NCBI GenBank assembly: GCA_026120185.1 | Contig: JANUWF010001273.1 | Location: 186,001 to 250,000 of the forward strand | DNA from: Voacanga thouarsii | Taxonomy: Eukaryota; Streptophyta; Magnoliopsida; Gentianales; Apocynaceae | Length of the DNA: 64,000 bases | Reading direction: 5' to 3' | Shown here: positions 35,061 to 46,151 of the stretch, piece by piece | Numbering within the stretch: position 1 is the first letter of the stretch | How the letters are laid out: each line of letters begins with the position of its first letter | The notes under the pieces: model-generated | What the model saw: only the letters and a program-made list of their open reading frames with translations | Databases searched by the model: none | Told to the model about the DNA's origin: nothing | Position numbers and translations under genes: made by a program

Positions 35061-35215
35061 AATTTCGATCTATCACATTCCCATTAACATGGCCAATCCA
35101 ATTTGCTATAGTGATGCGCAGGATTAGAATAAATCATAATGTCTTCATAATAGCAGGCTTACTTTCTCTTATTGCTACATCTGCTTCTAGTACCTCCGCA
35201 TTTGGTCTCCGGCAT

Positions 35216-36021
35216 TCACATGAGATTCCTAACCTCACTTCCTGCGGCTCCACCAATGTCGGCTCGACTGGCCAAGCGAACAAGCATTGCTAGGTTTCCT
35301 TGGTTGGTACTTCCAATTTTTGGACAGTTATTCCTCATATGCGAAGGGTCTCCGCAAATAAAGCATTTTCGATTCTCCTTCTTGGACCAGCAATCCTTCA
35401 TTTTGTGCCCCCTCCTGCTACAGTGATGGCAGGTTACTGCATTTGCAGTGGCCACAGCTAGCGCGGTCCGTGCTTGTTTTCCTTTATTTTCGTGTTGCTG
35501 CCCGGCAGGCCTCTTAGGAGTAACACGCTCAGATAAGTTCGATGCTTTGCTATCTACTCTACCTTTATCTTCATTCTTGGTACGAGTTGTGGCTTCCACC
35601 GTTGCAGCATAAGTCGTTGGTGAGGATGGTGCCAATACCCTTCTAAGTTCCTGTCTCAATCCCTTCATAAACTGCTGAGTACGGTTTTGCTCTGAATCTA
35701 TTAGCCGTTGACAGTACTTAGATAAGCGAGTGAGTCGAGTAGCGTATTGAGTTACTGTTATATCCCCTGCTTTAAGTTCTGGAACTCGTCTTCTTGCTTA
35801 GGGTACCTTCGCTCGGTCGGAGTCTACAGAATTCCGGCCTTCTTATTGCATGCCTGGCCCAATGACACATCAATTGGAACTTTAGACCCCGATCCCATAT
35901 TCGGACCACTCCCTTCACCCCGGTTGGGTGGTTGCATCTGGGCTGTCTCGACTTCTAGTACCACTTGATCGGCTCCCGGAACCATTCTACTTGTTGAAGC
36001 TGCACGGCGCTTAGGTGCCAT
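35216..36021 (-). pseudogene. gag: Truncated gag of the pol-less gypsy element
   Basis: ATG at 36021 opens MAPKRRAAST, parallel to MAPRRRTVVH of the full-length element. The frame fails at 35824 after NKKAGIL. Most of the capsid part is missing, and the text resumes with EFQNLK, LSKYCQRLIDSEQ and MKGLRQELRRVLAPS (35668). Two CCHC knuckles are complete: CHHCSRRGHKMKDC and CFICGDPSHMRNNC. The frame ends at 35216. A functional capsid is not possible, but an RNA-binding fragment of about 150 residues is open. Confidence 0.85.
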
Positions 36022-36120
36022 TCTAAACCATACCCAGATGATGAATGTATGCATTTAAGTTTAAAACATTTTTAGCATACATTCACATTCAGGTTTATGT
36101 AAAAGAAAATCAAATGCAAA

Positions 36121-36151
<31 letters not shown>

Positions 36152-36383
36152 TTTGAAAGAAAATTTGATGTTATCATTTAGGGGAAAACCAAACAATAAA
36201 TAAACTCATGTTTCTCATAAAAATAATACTTTCATAAAGAAGGGTTATGACATGCGATACCCTTTTATTTAGCAAAATAATCTAACCTTACGAGCAACAT
36301 GCTTCTTTGAAAAGAATAAATGAACAAAAGAATGCAAATCCCAAAAGAGAGAGAAAGAGCAAATACTGCTAATCTTCTACACT
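36022..36383 (-). other. Spacer between gag and acidic ORF, with AT run
   Basis: Non-coding, 362 bases. It contains a (TA)n run at 36121-36142 followed by a T run. On the minus strand GCTCGTAAGG (complement of 36285-36294) is a possible 5' splice site downstream of the acidic ORF. Confidence 0.6.
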
Positions 36384-37238
36384 CTACTCGCCGCTAGAGT
36401 CAATAGAGGCATTCGGATCGTCAGAGGCTGGTTCCACGAGCCACCCCACGGAGCTATCGGGTTTCCCCACATAATCCCTTGCAAAACACGCACTCTCACT
36501 TGGCTGACCTAAATCACCCTTATTGCCCTTCTTAGTTCTCATAGCTGCCTCATAAAACTCATCCAAAGCCAATCTAATCGCACCCTTAAGCGCAGGACTC
36601 TCGTCCTCCGAGTCGTACAGGTCAAACAATCCCTCTCTCCTTAACTTAGCATCTATACCCAGTCCATATCGAAGTCCGCTCCTCTTAGGTCCCTTTTCTA
36701 GCTTCCCTTTCCCTTTATCTTCCATTCCTAAAGCGGGCTTCCTAAGTTCTCCTAATGCCGGGGTAAATCCATCCCTCAGCCAATAACCCTCATCACTGGA
36801 CTCCTTGCGGTCATAGCAAGTAAAAGTCCTATCAAAGTCACCTATCTTTGTGGTCCTGGGAGCCTCCATCACATCCTCATCCTCCTCCTCTATCCCATCT
36901 ATCTCTTCCTCACTCTCATCCCCAAACTCATTTGCCTCCCCTTCGCTCAGCCCAGCCATCTCCTTATCTCCCTCACTCTCACTAACAAGCTCATCTACCT
37001 CACCCTCATCATCCCCATAGTACTCACCTAGGCCCCCATCAACCCCCATCTCTGCTTCAATAACCGGGTTATCTAGCATAGGCGGCTCATACTCCATCTC
37101 GTCTTCACTCAAAAACCAACCTCCCTCAGCCTCTTTCTCCGAAACAGGCGAGGATGGATCCGCTACAGGTAATGGGGCAGGTGGATCCCCGCAACCAGCG
37201 GGCCAGTCTCTGATAGCCGATGCAGCTCTCTTGACCAT
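36384..37238 (-). CDS. Additional acidic ORF upstream of gag, open in the pol-less gypsy element
   Basis: Unrecognised protein of 284 residues from ATG 37238. A further in-frame ATG at 37256 adds six residues, but the start at 37238 is the one conserved in the plus-strand copy. Conserved blocks are MVKRAASAIRDW...CGDPPAPLPVADP at the N-terminus, LDNPVIEAE, a long Glu/Asp-rich centre, RYGLGIDAKLRREGL and IRLALDEFYEAAMR near residues 190-240, and VGWLVEPASDDPNAS at the C-terminus. Compared with 10838-11626 it has extra acidic segments. It lies between primer site and gag and is uninterrupted, while gag is broken and pol is gone. No signal peptide, membrane segment or known motif is visible. Predicted charge is strongly negative, with basic patches near both ends. 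Confidence 0.75.
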   Translation of the reverse strand: MVKRAASAIRDWPAGCGDPPAPLPVADPSSPVSEKEAEGGWFLSEDEMEYEPPMLDNPVIEAEMGVDGGLGEYYGDDEGEVDELVSESEGDKEMAGLSEGEANEFGDESEEEIDGIEEEDEDVMEAPRTTKIGDFDRTFTCYDRKESSDEGYWLRDGFTPALGELRKPALGMEDKGKGKLEKGPKRSGLRYGLGIDAKLRREGLFDLYDSEDESPALKGAIRLALDEFYEAAMRTKKGNKGDLGQPSESACFARDYVGKPDSSVGWLVEPASDDPNASIDSSGE

Positions 37239-37325
37239 CCTATAAACAAAGCACAAGAATTAGAACTAGGTCAAAATACTTAAGGAATAGAAATCCAGAA
37301 AACCAACTTATTCCCTAAACCTTGT

Positions 37326-37336
37326 CTCTGATACCA
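37326..37336 (-). other. Primer binding site of the pol-less gypsy element
   Basis: The minus strand TGGTATCAGAG, two bases from the LTR edge at 37339, is the same initiator-Met type as in the plus-strand element. It continues ACAAGG. Confidence 0.9.
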
Positions 37337-37338
37337 CT

Positions 37339-39176
37339 TGTAACACCCAGCTACCTAGGCCCACCGGGGCCGGGGATGTCGCCCCATCCAAAGGACAAGG
37401 GGTCTTTATAACTAGGTCACACAATTAAAATAGTGAAATGAAAATAATAATTTAACCTAAAATTTATTACAATCCAAGAATAAAACCATGAATTCCCAAA
37501 AGGAAACAAATCCATAAATAAAATCATCCACTCTCAACTCCCCAAAGCAATACATAAAAATAAAATACAACATTCTCTTCCAAGGCAGATAACACTAGCT
37601 ACTCATCCCCACAGTAGGATCGGCCTGAAATCATGGTAAAAAGGTGGAGACAGAAATCTCAATAAGTCCGTGTGTGCTTTGGGTGTTCATTGAAAACAGT
37701 TCGTGGACGCAAAGTGTGAAATCTTTATAAGAGAAATATTGGCAAGCAATAAACATTAGTCAAAAGCAAGAGTGGTGTTTTCCTCTTTTTCAAACCATAC
37801 AAGTGCACAATAAAATCAACCACTCATAAAGGTGGTCATGGGCTACCACATGTTGGGCCCCATAACCAAACAATGGTCAGAATGCCACACTTTGTGCAGA
37901 CTGACAAAAGAAATATTGGCAAACAATGAATGATGTTCAAAAACAAGAGTGGCATTTTGGCTTATCTAGCCGTACATAATTTATAAGATCAACCACTCGA
38001 AAGAAAGGATTATGGGTTACCACACGTTGGGCCCCATAACCGGTCAGAATGCCTAACACTTTGTGCAGAGTGACAAAAGGTAGGTGATCGGCCTACCGGG
38101 TAAGATACTCCTCCTTCTCTATACCCAAACAACAACCGGATGTCCATTCCGGCAAAACACAGTCACTTGACTGAAATAAAACAAACTGCTAGCTTGGACC
38201 GGCCTGACTAAGTAGTACTGATGTTTCTCTAAGTTGAGCTTATCTTCTGGAGGTGGCCTCTTGCCAAAAGACTCACTCTTGCTCTTTAAAACTAGTAGTA
38301 CTAGCCTACCCTTATTGAGTAGTCAACGTAACATATCCCACTTGCGGAGAAAATGAACAAAACACAGTTCCACTTGAAAATGGCAATTAGGGTTTTCCAA
38401 AGTTTGGGGCAAAACTGGTTTTAGAAAGAGTTTTAGGTTTTGGGTAAAAACTGCCCCTTGATTCCATGAAGAAAGATGAACTAAGCTAGAGGAAAAATTC
38501 AGCAAGCTCACTAGAGATATTTTCCTCATGTAATTCCTCACAACTCTTCCATATTTTTTTCAGACCATAGGTAGTCTTTTACCAAGACATTTTGATCCTA
38601 AAAGGCCTCAGCACTTTACTAAATTTTCTGGAAAGAAAAAGGCTAGAACACCTTGATCAAACTAATGAGTTGAGCATTGAGAAAAATTAAAGAACAAGGA
38701 AGAATGAATTTCCCTTCAAGAATTTCGAGTAGAGTAAAGAGTGAAATGAGAATTCTCCTAACATGTCTCTCCTAGGACATTATCACCACCTTGTTCTAGG
38801 CTCTTAAGGCCAAAACTAATCCTCCCTAAGCAAAAATAAAATTTAATCTAGCTAAAGCTTCTATGATGGACTTTGAACCCACGACCTCAAGAATTAATTC
38901 CAAATTTCTAACCACTACACCACAACAACTCTTGTTGCTATTTCTACTAGAAAAAATATTTCCTATTCAATCCACAAGCTATCTCCTTATTTTCACCTCG
39001 GGCAAAAATTACCATTTTGCCCCTCTCACACATTACTCACCAACAAGACTTCAAGATAATAAAAATCAAATCCAAAGCACATAGAAATCATATGAAAGAA
39101 TATTTAATCATGAAATAAAGCATGATATGCATCCCAACCCCCTTACTCTAAGGTTGGTCTTGACAGGGGTTTCACA
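37339..39176 (-). repeat. 5' LTR of the pol-less gypsy element, internally deleted
   Basis: 1838 bases. Compared with the 3' LTR it lacks the segment equivalent to 30101-34202. The junction is at 38461-38463, where ATT is shared by both breakpoints. About 2.65 kb of LTR is lost after discounting the solo LTR that sits in the partner. Both ends, including the tRNA-like box pair (38869-38922), are intact. Confidence 0.9.
38869..38922 (-). promoter_or_regulatory. tRNA-like A-box/B-box module in LTR, copy 4
   Basis: Minus-strand A-box TGGTGTAGTGG (complement of 38912-38922) and B-box GGTTCAAAGTC (complement of 38869-38879), spacing 32 bases. It was retained although the neighbouring 2.65 kb of this LTR was deleted. 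Confidence 0.45.
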
Positions 39177-39965
39177 TAGTCGTACTCTAAAGTCTCTCAA
39201 AATATGCATAATAACTAGTGGAAATTTGAGAGCTTTAGCTATAGTGTTAGAGGCCACAGCCTCTTTTATGGAGTTAATAATAATGGGAGCAAGGGGAATA
39301 GGCTCACGGTTCCTCATCTTGTCTAGAATATAAAGGTCCAGTATCCTAGACTCATTAAAGCCACAAGCTTTGGGATAGACATTGAAAACAAATATATAGA
39401 CTAGGGCACTTCACGTAGCCTCAAGGTCATTTTTGGAATAATATTGATATTGACCTACTTCCCCTTTCTCCACATACGAAAACTAGCCCTTACAGCCCCT
39501 ACATCCCAGACAAGCTTAGAGATGATCTTCTAGTTATTATGGTCCATAGTTATCACAGTCCCTCATCTAGGATTCCTAAAATTCTAGCTAATCTAGCCTT
39601 GTCAAACTTAATGAGTGTCCCTTTGACCATGGTGGAGATGACTTGGAGAGTGTTTTTCTTTTTGTCCTGCATGTTTGCATAAAATTCTCTCACGTACATA
39701 GGACAATAAAGACCTTCCATCCTAATGATGGGCTCCCCCCTAGGGGCCTAAACATAGTAGAAAGCTATAGGGTATTGTCTAAAGATGGCTTGTAGCACTT
39801 TTCTACTGTGATCTTATTATATTGGTGCCTGTCATATCAAATTTGGCACATCGAATAAAAAAATTGGGTAGGTTGAGTATGTAGAGGCTCAAAGGATGGT
39901 GTAGAAGAAGATGCCTCTCGAGCTCTCTTAGCCCTCGGTGCTAATCCTCTAGGTCATCTAGACAT

Positions 39966-41173
39966 GATGGGAGGATGAAGAAAGATGAGACAAATAAAAA
40001 AAGTAGGAGGCTGTTTAGGTCACTCTTTACAACAAATGCTCACTCTCAACCGTCTTACAATCACAACACCATACAACAACACCACTACTCAACATAAAAC
40101 ACCTCAAGATATTCTATAAACACCATTCAATACCCTCCAATAAACCTGTAAGAAAATAAGACGTATGCCAATCAAAACACCTTATCAATCAAGTTGAGCA
40201 TATCCACAATGTTCAATATTGCTCAAGGAAACCATATTCAGTCTAGAATCACAATGCTCAATTAGCCATACCATTTAAATCATAATGCAAAGCTTATCAA
40301 CATAAGGCTAAGTGAAACATTGAACAATTATTCTTTATTCCAAAAGTTAATCACAAAGTATGCATGCTCAATCATTTCCAAAAATGAAAATTATCAGTGG
40401 CATTAATCATAAAGTAGTATCCATGATATTCCTATGCCAATGCAAGCTCAAAGAAAGAAATCTTAACAATCAAATTATTCACTAGAAAATATTTAAGAAT
40501 TTTCGCCCAAAAATGCATAGAAAATTACCCAAAATTCATAAGAAAAAACTGAACCATAGAAAGTGTACCAAATTCATATCATAATGTTCTCAAATTCATG
40601 AGTACTGATTCTATACAAAGAGTTTGAAGAAACCTTGCTCCCAATAAAAGGATTGAAAAATGGGTTTGGGTGAAAATGTTGGATTTTTTATTGTTTTGAT
40701 CTAAACTTGCAAGAACAAAGTAGGGATTTTATGCTTTGGAAGTGTTTTGGAGGTTTAGAAATTGATCTAGCGGTGTTTTGAAGATGAACCCGACGATGGG
40801 TTAAGAGAAAATTGGAGTGGAGTGGAGATTTTTGAACAAAAAATGGCCAAGAGGGCCATTTTGAATGTGGCAGCTGAACGGGCTTGGCGCTGGGCCCATG
40901 GACTATGCTTGTCATTGGGCTCGTTCTACCCGCACTTTTTTGTGAAGCTGTGCTGACCCGGTGCCTGGGCCATAGGGTTAGCTCGGCGTCGATCAGATCT
41001 GGCCGAAAAATTATTTTTTTTCAAAAAAACATTTTAATAAAAAATAAAGAAAAAAGAACATGAAATCATACAAAGCATATAGACTAATTGCTAAATAAAT
41101 GAAAACAGATACGAATTAAAAAGGTTGTTCAGCAAAAATTAAAATAGTTCAGAAATTAGCATTTCCTATGGTC
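39966..41173. other. Athila-like interior between gag and the EFYAN-domain ORF
   Basis: About 1.2 kb without recognisable coding motifs. No pol motif (YVDD/FIDD, DDE integrase, protease DSG) is visible on either strand. The segment is AT-rich at both ends, with a GC-richer island at 40860-41000 (gggcttggcgctgggcc, cccggtgcctgggcc). The small ORF at 40688-40915 has no family features I know. Confidence 0.45.
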
Positions 41174-42485
41174 TTAGTCCTGTGAGTTGGTCTTCGTGTT
41201 TCCTGGCAGTGTTCCCGGTTGATGATCACCGAGGAGTTTGGCTAATTGTTCAATTTGACACTCCAGGTTGTGCATGGACGCCTCTAAGTTCCTCATGGTC
41301 ACATTAATTCCTTGGAACCGTGTTTCCGTTCCACTAACCAGTTTGGTGACCATTTCCTCCAAAGATGGTTTGTCTAGTGGGGTGTTGTATGGCAGAGACA
41401 ATTGAGTCCTTTGCATTCGAAAATTTGTAGAAGCTTGATGAGGTTGGTTTTGGTTATTCTAAGAAAAGTTAGGGTGATTTCTCCAACCTGGGTTATAAGT
41501 GTTGCTATACGGTTTATTATCTTGCCGACCATTACCTACAAAAGCCGCTTGGTTTAATGCTTCTTGCGAAGATCCCATATTTTGGCATTCATGATTTGGA
41601 TACCCTTCCCCACAAAAATCACAAGTCACACTCATTACCTGTCCTTGGGAAGGATGTATTACCAATTGATCCATTTTCTGCGTGAGTACTTTCACCTTTG
41701 CTTCTAAAGCAACCATTGCATCCACTTATTAGTAGCCAGATTTTCAATGAGATCAAAGACCTCTTTCGGGGTTTTGGAATTTATAGAGCCTCTTGCAGAT
41801 GCATCCACTAATTGCCTTGTAGCGAAACTCAACCCACTGTGAAAAATCTACATTTTCATCCTCAACTCGAATCCATGATGAGGATACTTCTCAACATCTC
41901 TTTGAACCTCTCCCAACACTCATAAAGGTTTTCGGCTTCTAATTGTTGGGAAGCAAAAATGTCAGTCCTAAGTTTGGAAGTTCTAGCTGGTGGGAAATAT
42001 TTAGCAAAGAATTTTACAGCTAGAACGTTCCAAGTAGTAATGGATCTGGTGGGCAAAGATTTTAGCCATGATGGCATCCTCAAGGAAAAAAGGAAGAATC
42101 TTAACTCAATGGCATCCTCAAAAACACCATTCATCTTAAATATGTCACATATCTCTAGAAAGCTCGCAAGGTGGGCATTAGAATCTTTCTCAGGTAACCT
42201 ATCAAACTGGACCATATTCTGGATCATTTGGATCACATTAGGTTTTATTTCAAAATCATTGGCCTCTATCCTAGGGCATGCAATACTAGAGCTTGTACAT
42301 GAGATTGTTGGTTTTACAAAGTCATTCATCACCTACCTGTTAGCTCCGCCGTTACCACCGTCGTTGGGCTGACTTACCTCTATTGCTCTCCTTACCCTTT
42401 CATTTATAACCTTCTGGACCTTAGTGAGAGTTCTCTCAATTTTTGGATCAAGGTCGACTATCTCAACTTTGGATCGTCTGGTTAT
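41174..42485 (-). pseudogene. gag: gag of the Athila-like element
   Basis: The family start MTRRSKV (seen intact at 48410) reads ITRRSKVEIVDLDPKIERTL here because ATG became ATA at 42485. Capsid motifs follow on the minus strand: FVKPTISC, MIQNMVQFDRLPEKDSNAHLASFLEICD, LRFFLFSLRMPSWLKSLP, WNVLAVKFFAKYFPPART and LYECWERFKEML. After a break near 41730-41860 come a degenerate Cys motif CDFCGEGYPNHECQ and PYSNTYNPGWRNHPNFS, then, past a TAG for Trp, RNLECQIEQLAKLL. The frame closes at 41174. These are the hallmarks of Athila-type gag. Several stops and a frameshift make it non-functional. Confidence 0.88.
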
Positions 42486-42728
42486 AAACTGAGAGCAATG
42501 TCTACAGAAGATAGAAAAGTTTTGAGATTATAGAATTTACAAATTAAATAGTTAGGGTACGTTTACAAATTAAGTTACAAGGAATTACAACATACAGAGA
42601 TATTAAAGTACAAGTTTACAAGAAAATAAAATACATCACCTAGCCATATAAGGAACATATATACATATTTACATATAAACTTATTAACATGATTAAATCA
42701 ACAAAAATCCAAGCTTTCATGATATTGT

Positions 42729-42746
42729 TCTCCAGCAACAGTGCCA
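42729..42746 (-). other. Primer binding site, tRNA-Asp type, Athila LTR A
   Basis: The minus strand reads TGGCACTGTTGCTGGAGA, against the Athila-type TGGCGCCGTTGCCGGGGA. All CpG positions have decayed to TpG or CpA. It lies six bases from the LTR edge at 42753. Confidence 0.75.
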
Positions 42747-43743
42747 AAAACTTGATGCGTAAATTTTTGATATATAAAATCATCAATTTTAAATCCATCC
42801 CTTAATCAAGTTTTAATTAAAACATTAATCCCAAAATACACATGTGAGTAAGTATAGTCGCAAGTATAGTACAGGAAATTAATGAGTATCGATTCTCAAA
42901 GGAACAAGTACATACTAATCACTTTTCTTTCATTGTTTAACCGACCCAAATATAGTAGTAAAGAAACCAAAATAAGAATATAAAATAAAAATAATACACA
43001 TATATAACTCATTGAGAGAAAAATATGTAATTAAATAATTATTTTAATAATATGTCATGAATTATTTAGCACATATTACAATCAATTATTTTCATAGCAT
43101 CATGAAGGAATACAAAGTAAAATTCAATCTTTTCCCAAGTCATAAACTTACTTATATAAACTCAACTTCTTTCCTAATCCATGGAATCACTACCCTTTGA
43201 TTAAATTAGCAGATTTCCCAATCAAACAAACAAAACTAAATGATGCATTAAACATAATTCTTTATAGACAAGAAATTAACCAACAACCCTATGCTCTAGG
43301 TGAAATTAACTAACCTTCAATTACTAAGTTTCTTTGATCTTAACTTCATTTCCCTAGTCCATTAAGATTTAAAAAATATGTAGCATTGATTAAATTAAGC
43401 TTAATCTAACTTCGTTTCCCAAGTCCATTAGACATAAACCTAATTTCATCAACCAATGAAATTAAGTAATCAAACATAAAAAAATAATAATAATTAGTTA
43501 ATTAAAGAACTAAATTAACTCAAAATCATAAATTCAAGAATAATTTCCAAATATAATTAAAGAATTTAAATCATCATTGATCAAGAAAAAGAAAACAGAG
43601 GAAAGAGACAAATACTCATAGACAAGCCTTTCGATTTCCAATGAAAACTCCTCCAAGAATCAATGCTCCTTGAGTAATTTCTCTAGAGAAAATATTGGTG
43701 ATGCTCTTTAAAAAAAATATATCTAAGTCGCTATATTGTACAC

Positions 43744-45552
43744 TGAAGGCTCGAAAAGCGAGAAAACACGAAGCACGCAGCGGAAGCAAACATAAAAAAC
43801 TGGAAAAACAAGAACAGGGATTCCTGGGTAGGGACGGCGCCGGTTGTGCCTTGTCCAAATCCTGAGGTTTTAAATTTTTTACCTCTCATTCTGGTTCTCA
43901 AAGGTGGCTGGACTGGAATGTGCGCAGTCGGGGTAGGTGTGCTGGTGGAAGCCTCTGGTGCGATTCCTGTAAGCCTCCTACTCCGCCTTTGCATGTATGT
44001 AAACGCCGAACTCTTAGTCTTCCAGTATATGGCCTGCCTAACTACCGTTTGGTGAACAACTAACAGGCTAGTGAATTTTTCTGGAGAGAGAGAGAGAGAG
44101 AGAGAGTGTGTGTGTGTGTGTGTGTGTGTGACGCCTGGCCTTTTCCAGAGAGGAAGCCGTCTCAGAGTATGTATGTTCTGTAACAACGACGTTGTTTTCA
44201 ATCCTCCTGTTTAACCTAAATAAAATCTTCAATTAAACTGGACTAGGCCATTAGACTTTTAGTTTAACCTTTTTTGGGCTTAATTAATTATTCTAGTTAG
44301 AACCAACTTAATGGCCCAACAAATAATTAATTTTCCCAGCCCAAATAACCCAGTCCAATTAAATATGTCTAAATCAGTTTTGTCCCAGGTTAATCCCTAA
44401 TTATTCAAACTGGGCCGAAGCCCTGAATAATTAATTAACCCACTAAACTAATTTAATTGATTCTTTCTCTCCATTGACCTTTATTTTATTCTAGCCCAAT
44501 AATTAAATCAGGCTACTTATATAAATTTAATTTAATTTCCTTAGCCCGTATTTAATTAAGACTTACGGTCTATAATAAGGACCAAAAGACACACCGCCTT
44601 GGCTACTAAAATGACCAAAATACCCTTGCCATATAAATAGCTATATTTTGCATTTTAAATATTTCCTAATATTACCATAAGAAAATATTGACCCCAAGGA
44701 CAATGTTGCGTTAGCAAAATCTTCGACCTACAGGTGTAATGACTAAAATACCCTTCTATACATCGCCATACATTTACAGAGGAAGAAGTGTACTAACACC
44801 TCTCTAAATGACATCTACCATCCTTAGACCTCTAGTCCAATGATCCACGACTTCTTGGATTGTTTCCGCTTTCCAAGGGAGCTACCCTAAAGCAAACATC
44901 CAAGTCGTGTTTCCTAGGGCCCTGGATAGTTAGATCATTCAGACAACCACAAAGGGCAATATAGTATAAAAACTATTTTGTACAAGTCTGTCTTAACTAA
45001 CTAGTTAAACATATGTAACATGCAAGTATATTGGCCCTACAATAGAACCTCAACTATAGCATATCAAAGTATATACTTCTAGCTTCGTCAGACCACCAAC
45101 TCATACTCATGTCGTAGAGTACTAGTCCACACTATAGCGGTAGTAGTCTTGGTTTCTACCATATAGTACTTTTAGAAGCCACTACTACAGGTTCTGTTCT
45201 ATGTATTCTAAATACACTTATGTCATGAAGTGAGTGGACTACTCATTGGCTAAAGGTAAGACATTCCCCATTTAGAATTCACAACAAAATAACCTAAACA
45301 TGATGAGATTCTCATTCTCATCAATCGATTAAGAACAAAAGTTTATGTGCAAAGTAACCCGTGATCCATACCTTACTATGAAAGATCTCTATTTACATGG
45401 ACCACTTACTTAAACACAATGGGTCTTTTTCAAACGTAATTGTGTACAAATAAAATTGTAAATTCACAAAAAATTTCTAAAAATAAATTCTTTTATTAAA
45501 ATATTCGATTTTTACTTCAGAAACCTAGTCTAAGAAGGTATATATCCCAACA
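43744..45552 (-). mobile_element. Solo LTR of a second copia family
   Basis: Plus-strand edges are TGAAGGCTCG and ATATCCCAACA. The flanking pair is tacac (43739-43743) and tgcac (45553-45557), one mismatch. The minus strand starts TGTTGGGATATATACC. The homologous uninterrupted site in LTR B (attgtgcac near 47114-47122) confirms the boundaries. Length is 1809 bases. It contains adjoining GA and TG microsatellites. Confidence 0.82.
44084..44130. repeat. Compound (GA)n(TG)n microsatellite
   Basis: AG repeats at 44084-44106 change directly into TG repeats to 44130. They create a THTHTH/SLSLSL stretch in a spurious minus-strand ORF (43731-44201). Confidence 0.92.
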
Positions 45553-45850
45553 TGCACTCCTATTTTCTGTGTACATTAGCCTTTATTTATAGGCTTACAA
45601 AATTCCTAAAAGAATCTTAAGTAAAGAAGAAGTAATTTCTTAAAAATCCAAAACCAAAAAGGATTAATAAAATCTAAATAAACACTAAGGGTCCACCGCC
45701 TTTAATTTGAAAGAATTGAGAAGTTGAAGTCTTGCTGTTTTGTGCTAAAGCACTCCTTTTCGTTGGATTGGAATTGCTAAAATTGGCTTTAATTTGAGCC
45801 ACTAAAATCATTGAGGCCAACGAAAACCACATAAATCATCAAATTAAAAT

Positions 45851-46151
45851 ACAATTAGTACACATATTTCACATTAACATTGGGTTTGTAAAATTAAATA
45901 ACTAAATATACAATATATACAAATATACAAAAACAAGTTAATAATTATCAACATGTATCTATCTATTTATATATTTACTACATATAGTGAAATTAAAATA
46001 CAATTATACAAATAACAAAATATGGCACTTATTCATACATGGAATGTATATACATATGTACATATTTACATATAAACATATTAGCATGGTTAATTAAAAA
46101 AAAAAATCCAATCTTTCATGATATTATTTCCTGGCAATGGCTCGAAAAACT
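45851..46151 (-). other. Leader of a further Athila-type copy with decayed primer site
   Basis: AT-rich text matching 42600-42750 (acatatttacatataaac, catgatattgttctcc). It ends in CCTGGCAATGGCTCGA, a worn tRNA-Asp primer site next to LTR B. No gene. Confidence 0.6.

Larger units (their letters stand above)
28963..39176 (-). mobile_element. Pol-less gypsy retrotransposon with acidic ORF and partial gag
   Basis: The outer ends are TGTAACACCCCG at 28963 and GGGTTTCACA at 39176, flanked by a perfect tagtc duplication (28958-28962 and 39177-39181). On the minus strand the order is 5' LTR (39176-37339), initiator-Met primer site, acidic ORF, truncated gag, a chromodomain scrap, polypurine tract, 3' LTR (34910-28963). 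The interior is only 2428 bases. Protease, reverse transcriptase, RNase H and integrase are deleted between the gag zinc knuckles and the last chromodomain residues, so movement would need enzymes in trans. It shares its LTR family with the solo LTRs at 1194-22023 and 1692-5907. Confidence 0.92.
28541..39965 (-). pseudogene. EFYAN-domain ORF of an Athila-like element, split by a gypsy insertion
   Basis: The ORF is in two pieces, 39965-39182 and 28957-28541. Removing the inserted gypsy element (28963-39176) and one tagtc copy rejoins the reading in phase at RVRL/HGELSEP. The left piece starts MSR-stop-PRG, has VREFYANMQDKKKNTLQ in a shifted frame, then FNVYPKACGFNESRILDLYILDKM and AKALKFPLVIMHILRDF. 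The right piece is acidic and ends DHDDHENDS before TGA at 28541. The middle blocks match the copia-borne ORF at 1-875. Several stops and frameshifts are present. The function is unknown. The position after gag and before the G-rich tract would be that of an env-like ORF, but no pol lies between. Confidence 0.6.
42753..45850 (-). repeat. Athila-type LTR A, 5' LTR of the gag at 41174-42485, interrupted and truncated
   Basis: On the plus strand it starts TGATGCGTAAATTT, the family edge seen five times in this window. It matches LTR B through the TCCACCGCC block, and a solo copia LTR (43744-45552) interrupts it. The expected outer edge CCCTATCA is missing. Similarity fades after about 45780, and the sequence runs into the leader of another copy. 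The right boundary is approximate. Confidence 0.65.

Noticed and set aside
43731..44201. Minus-strand ORF of 156 codons with THTHTH and SLSLSL
   Set aside because: It crosses the edge of a solo copia LTR and is stretched by a GA/TG microsatellite. No homologous motif is visible.
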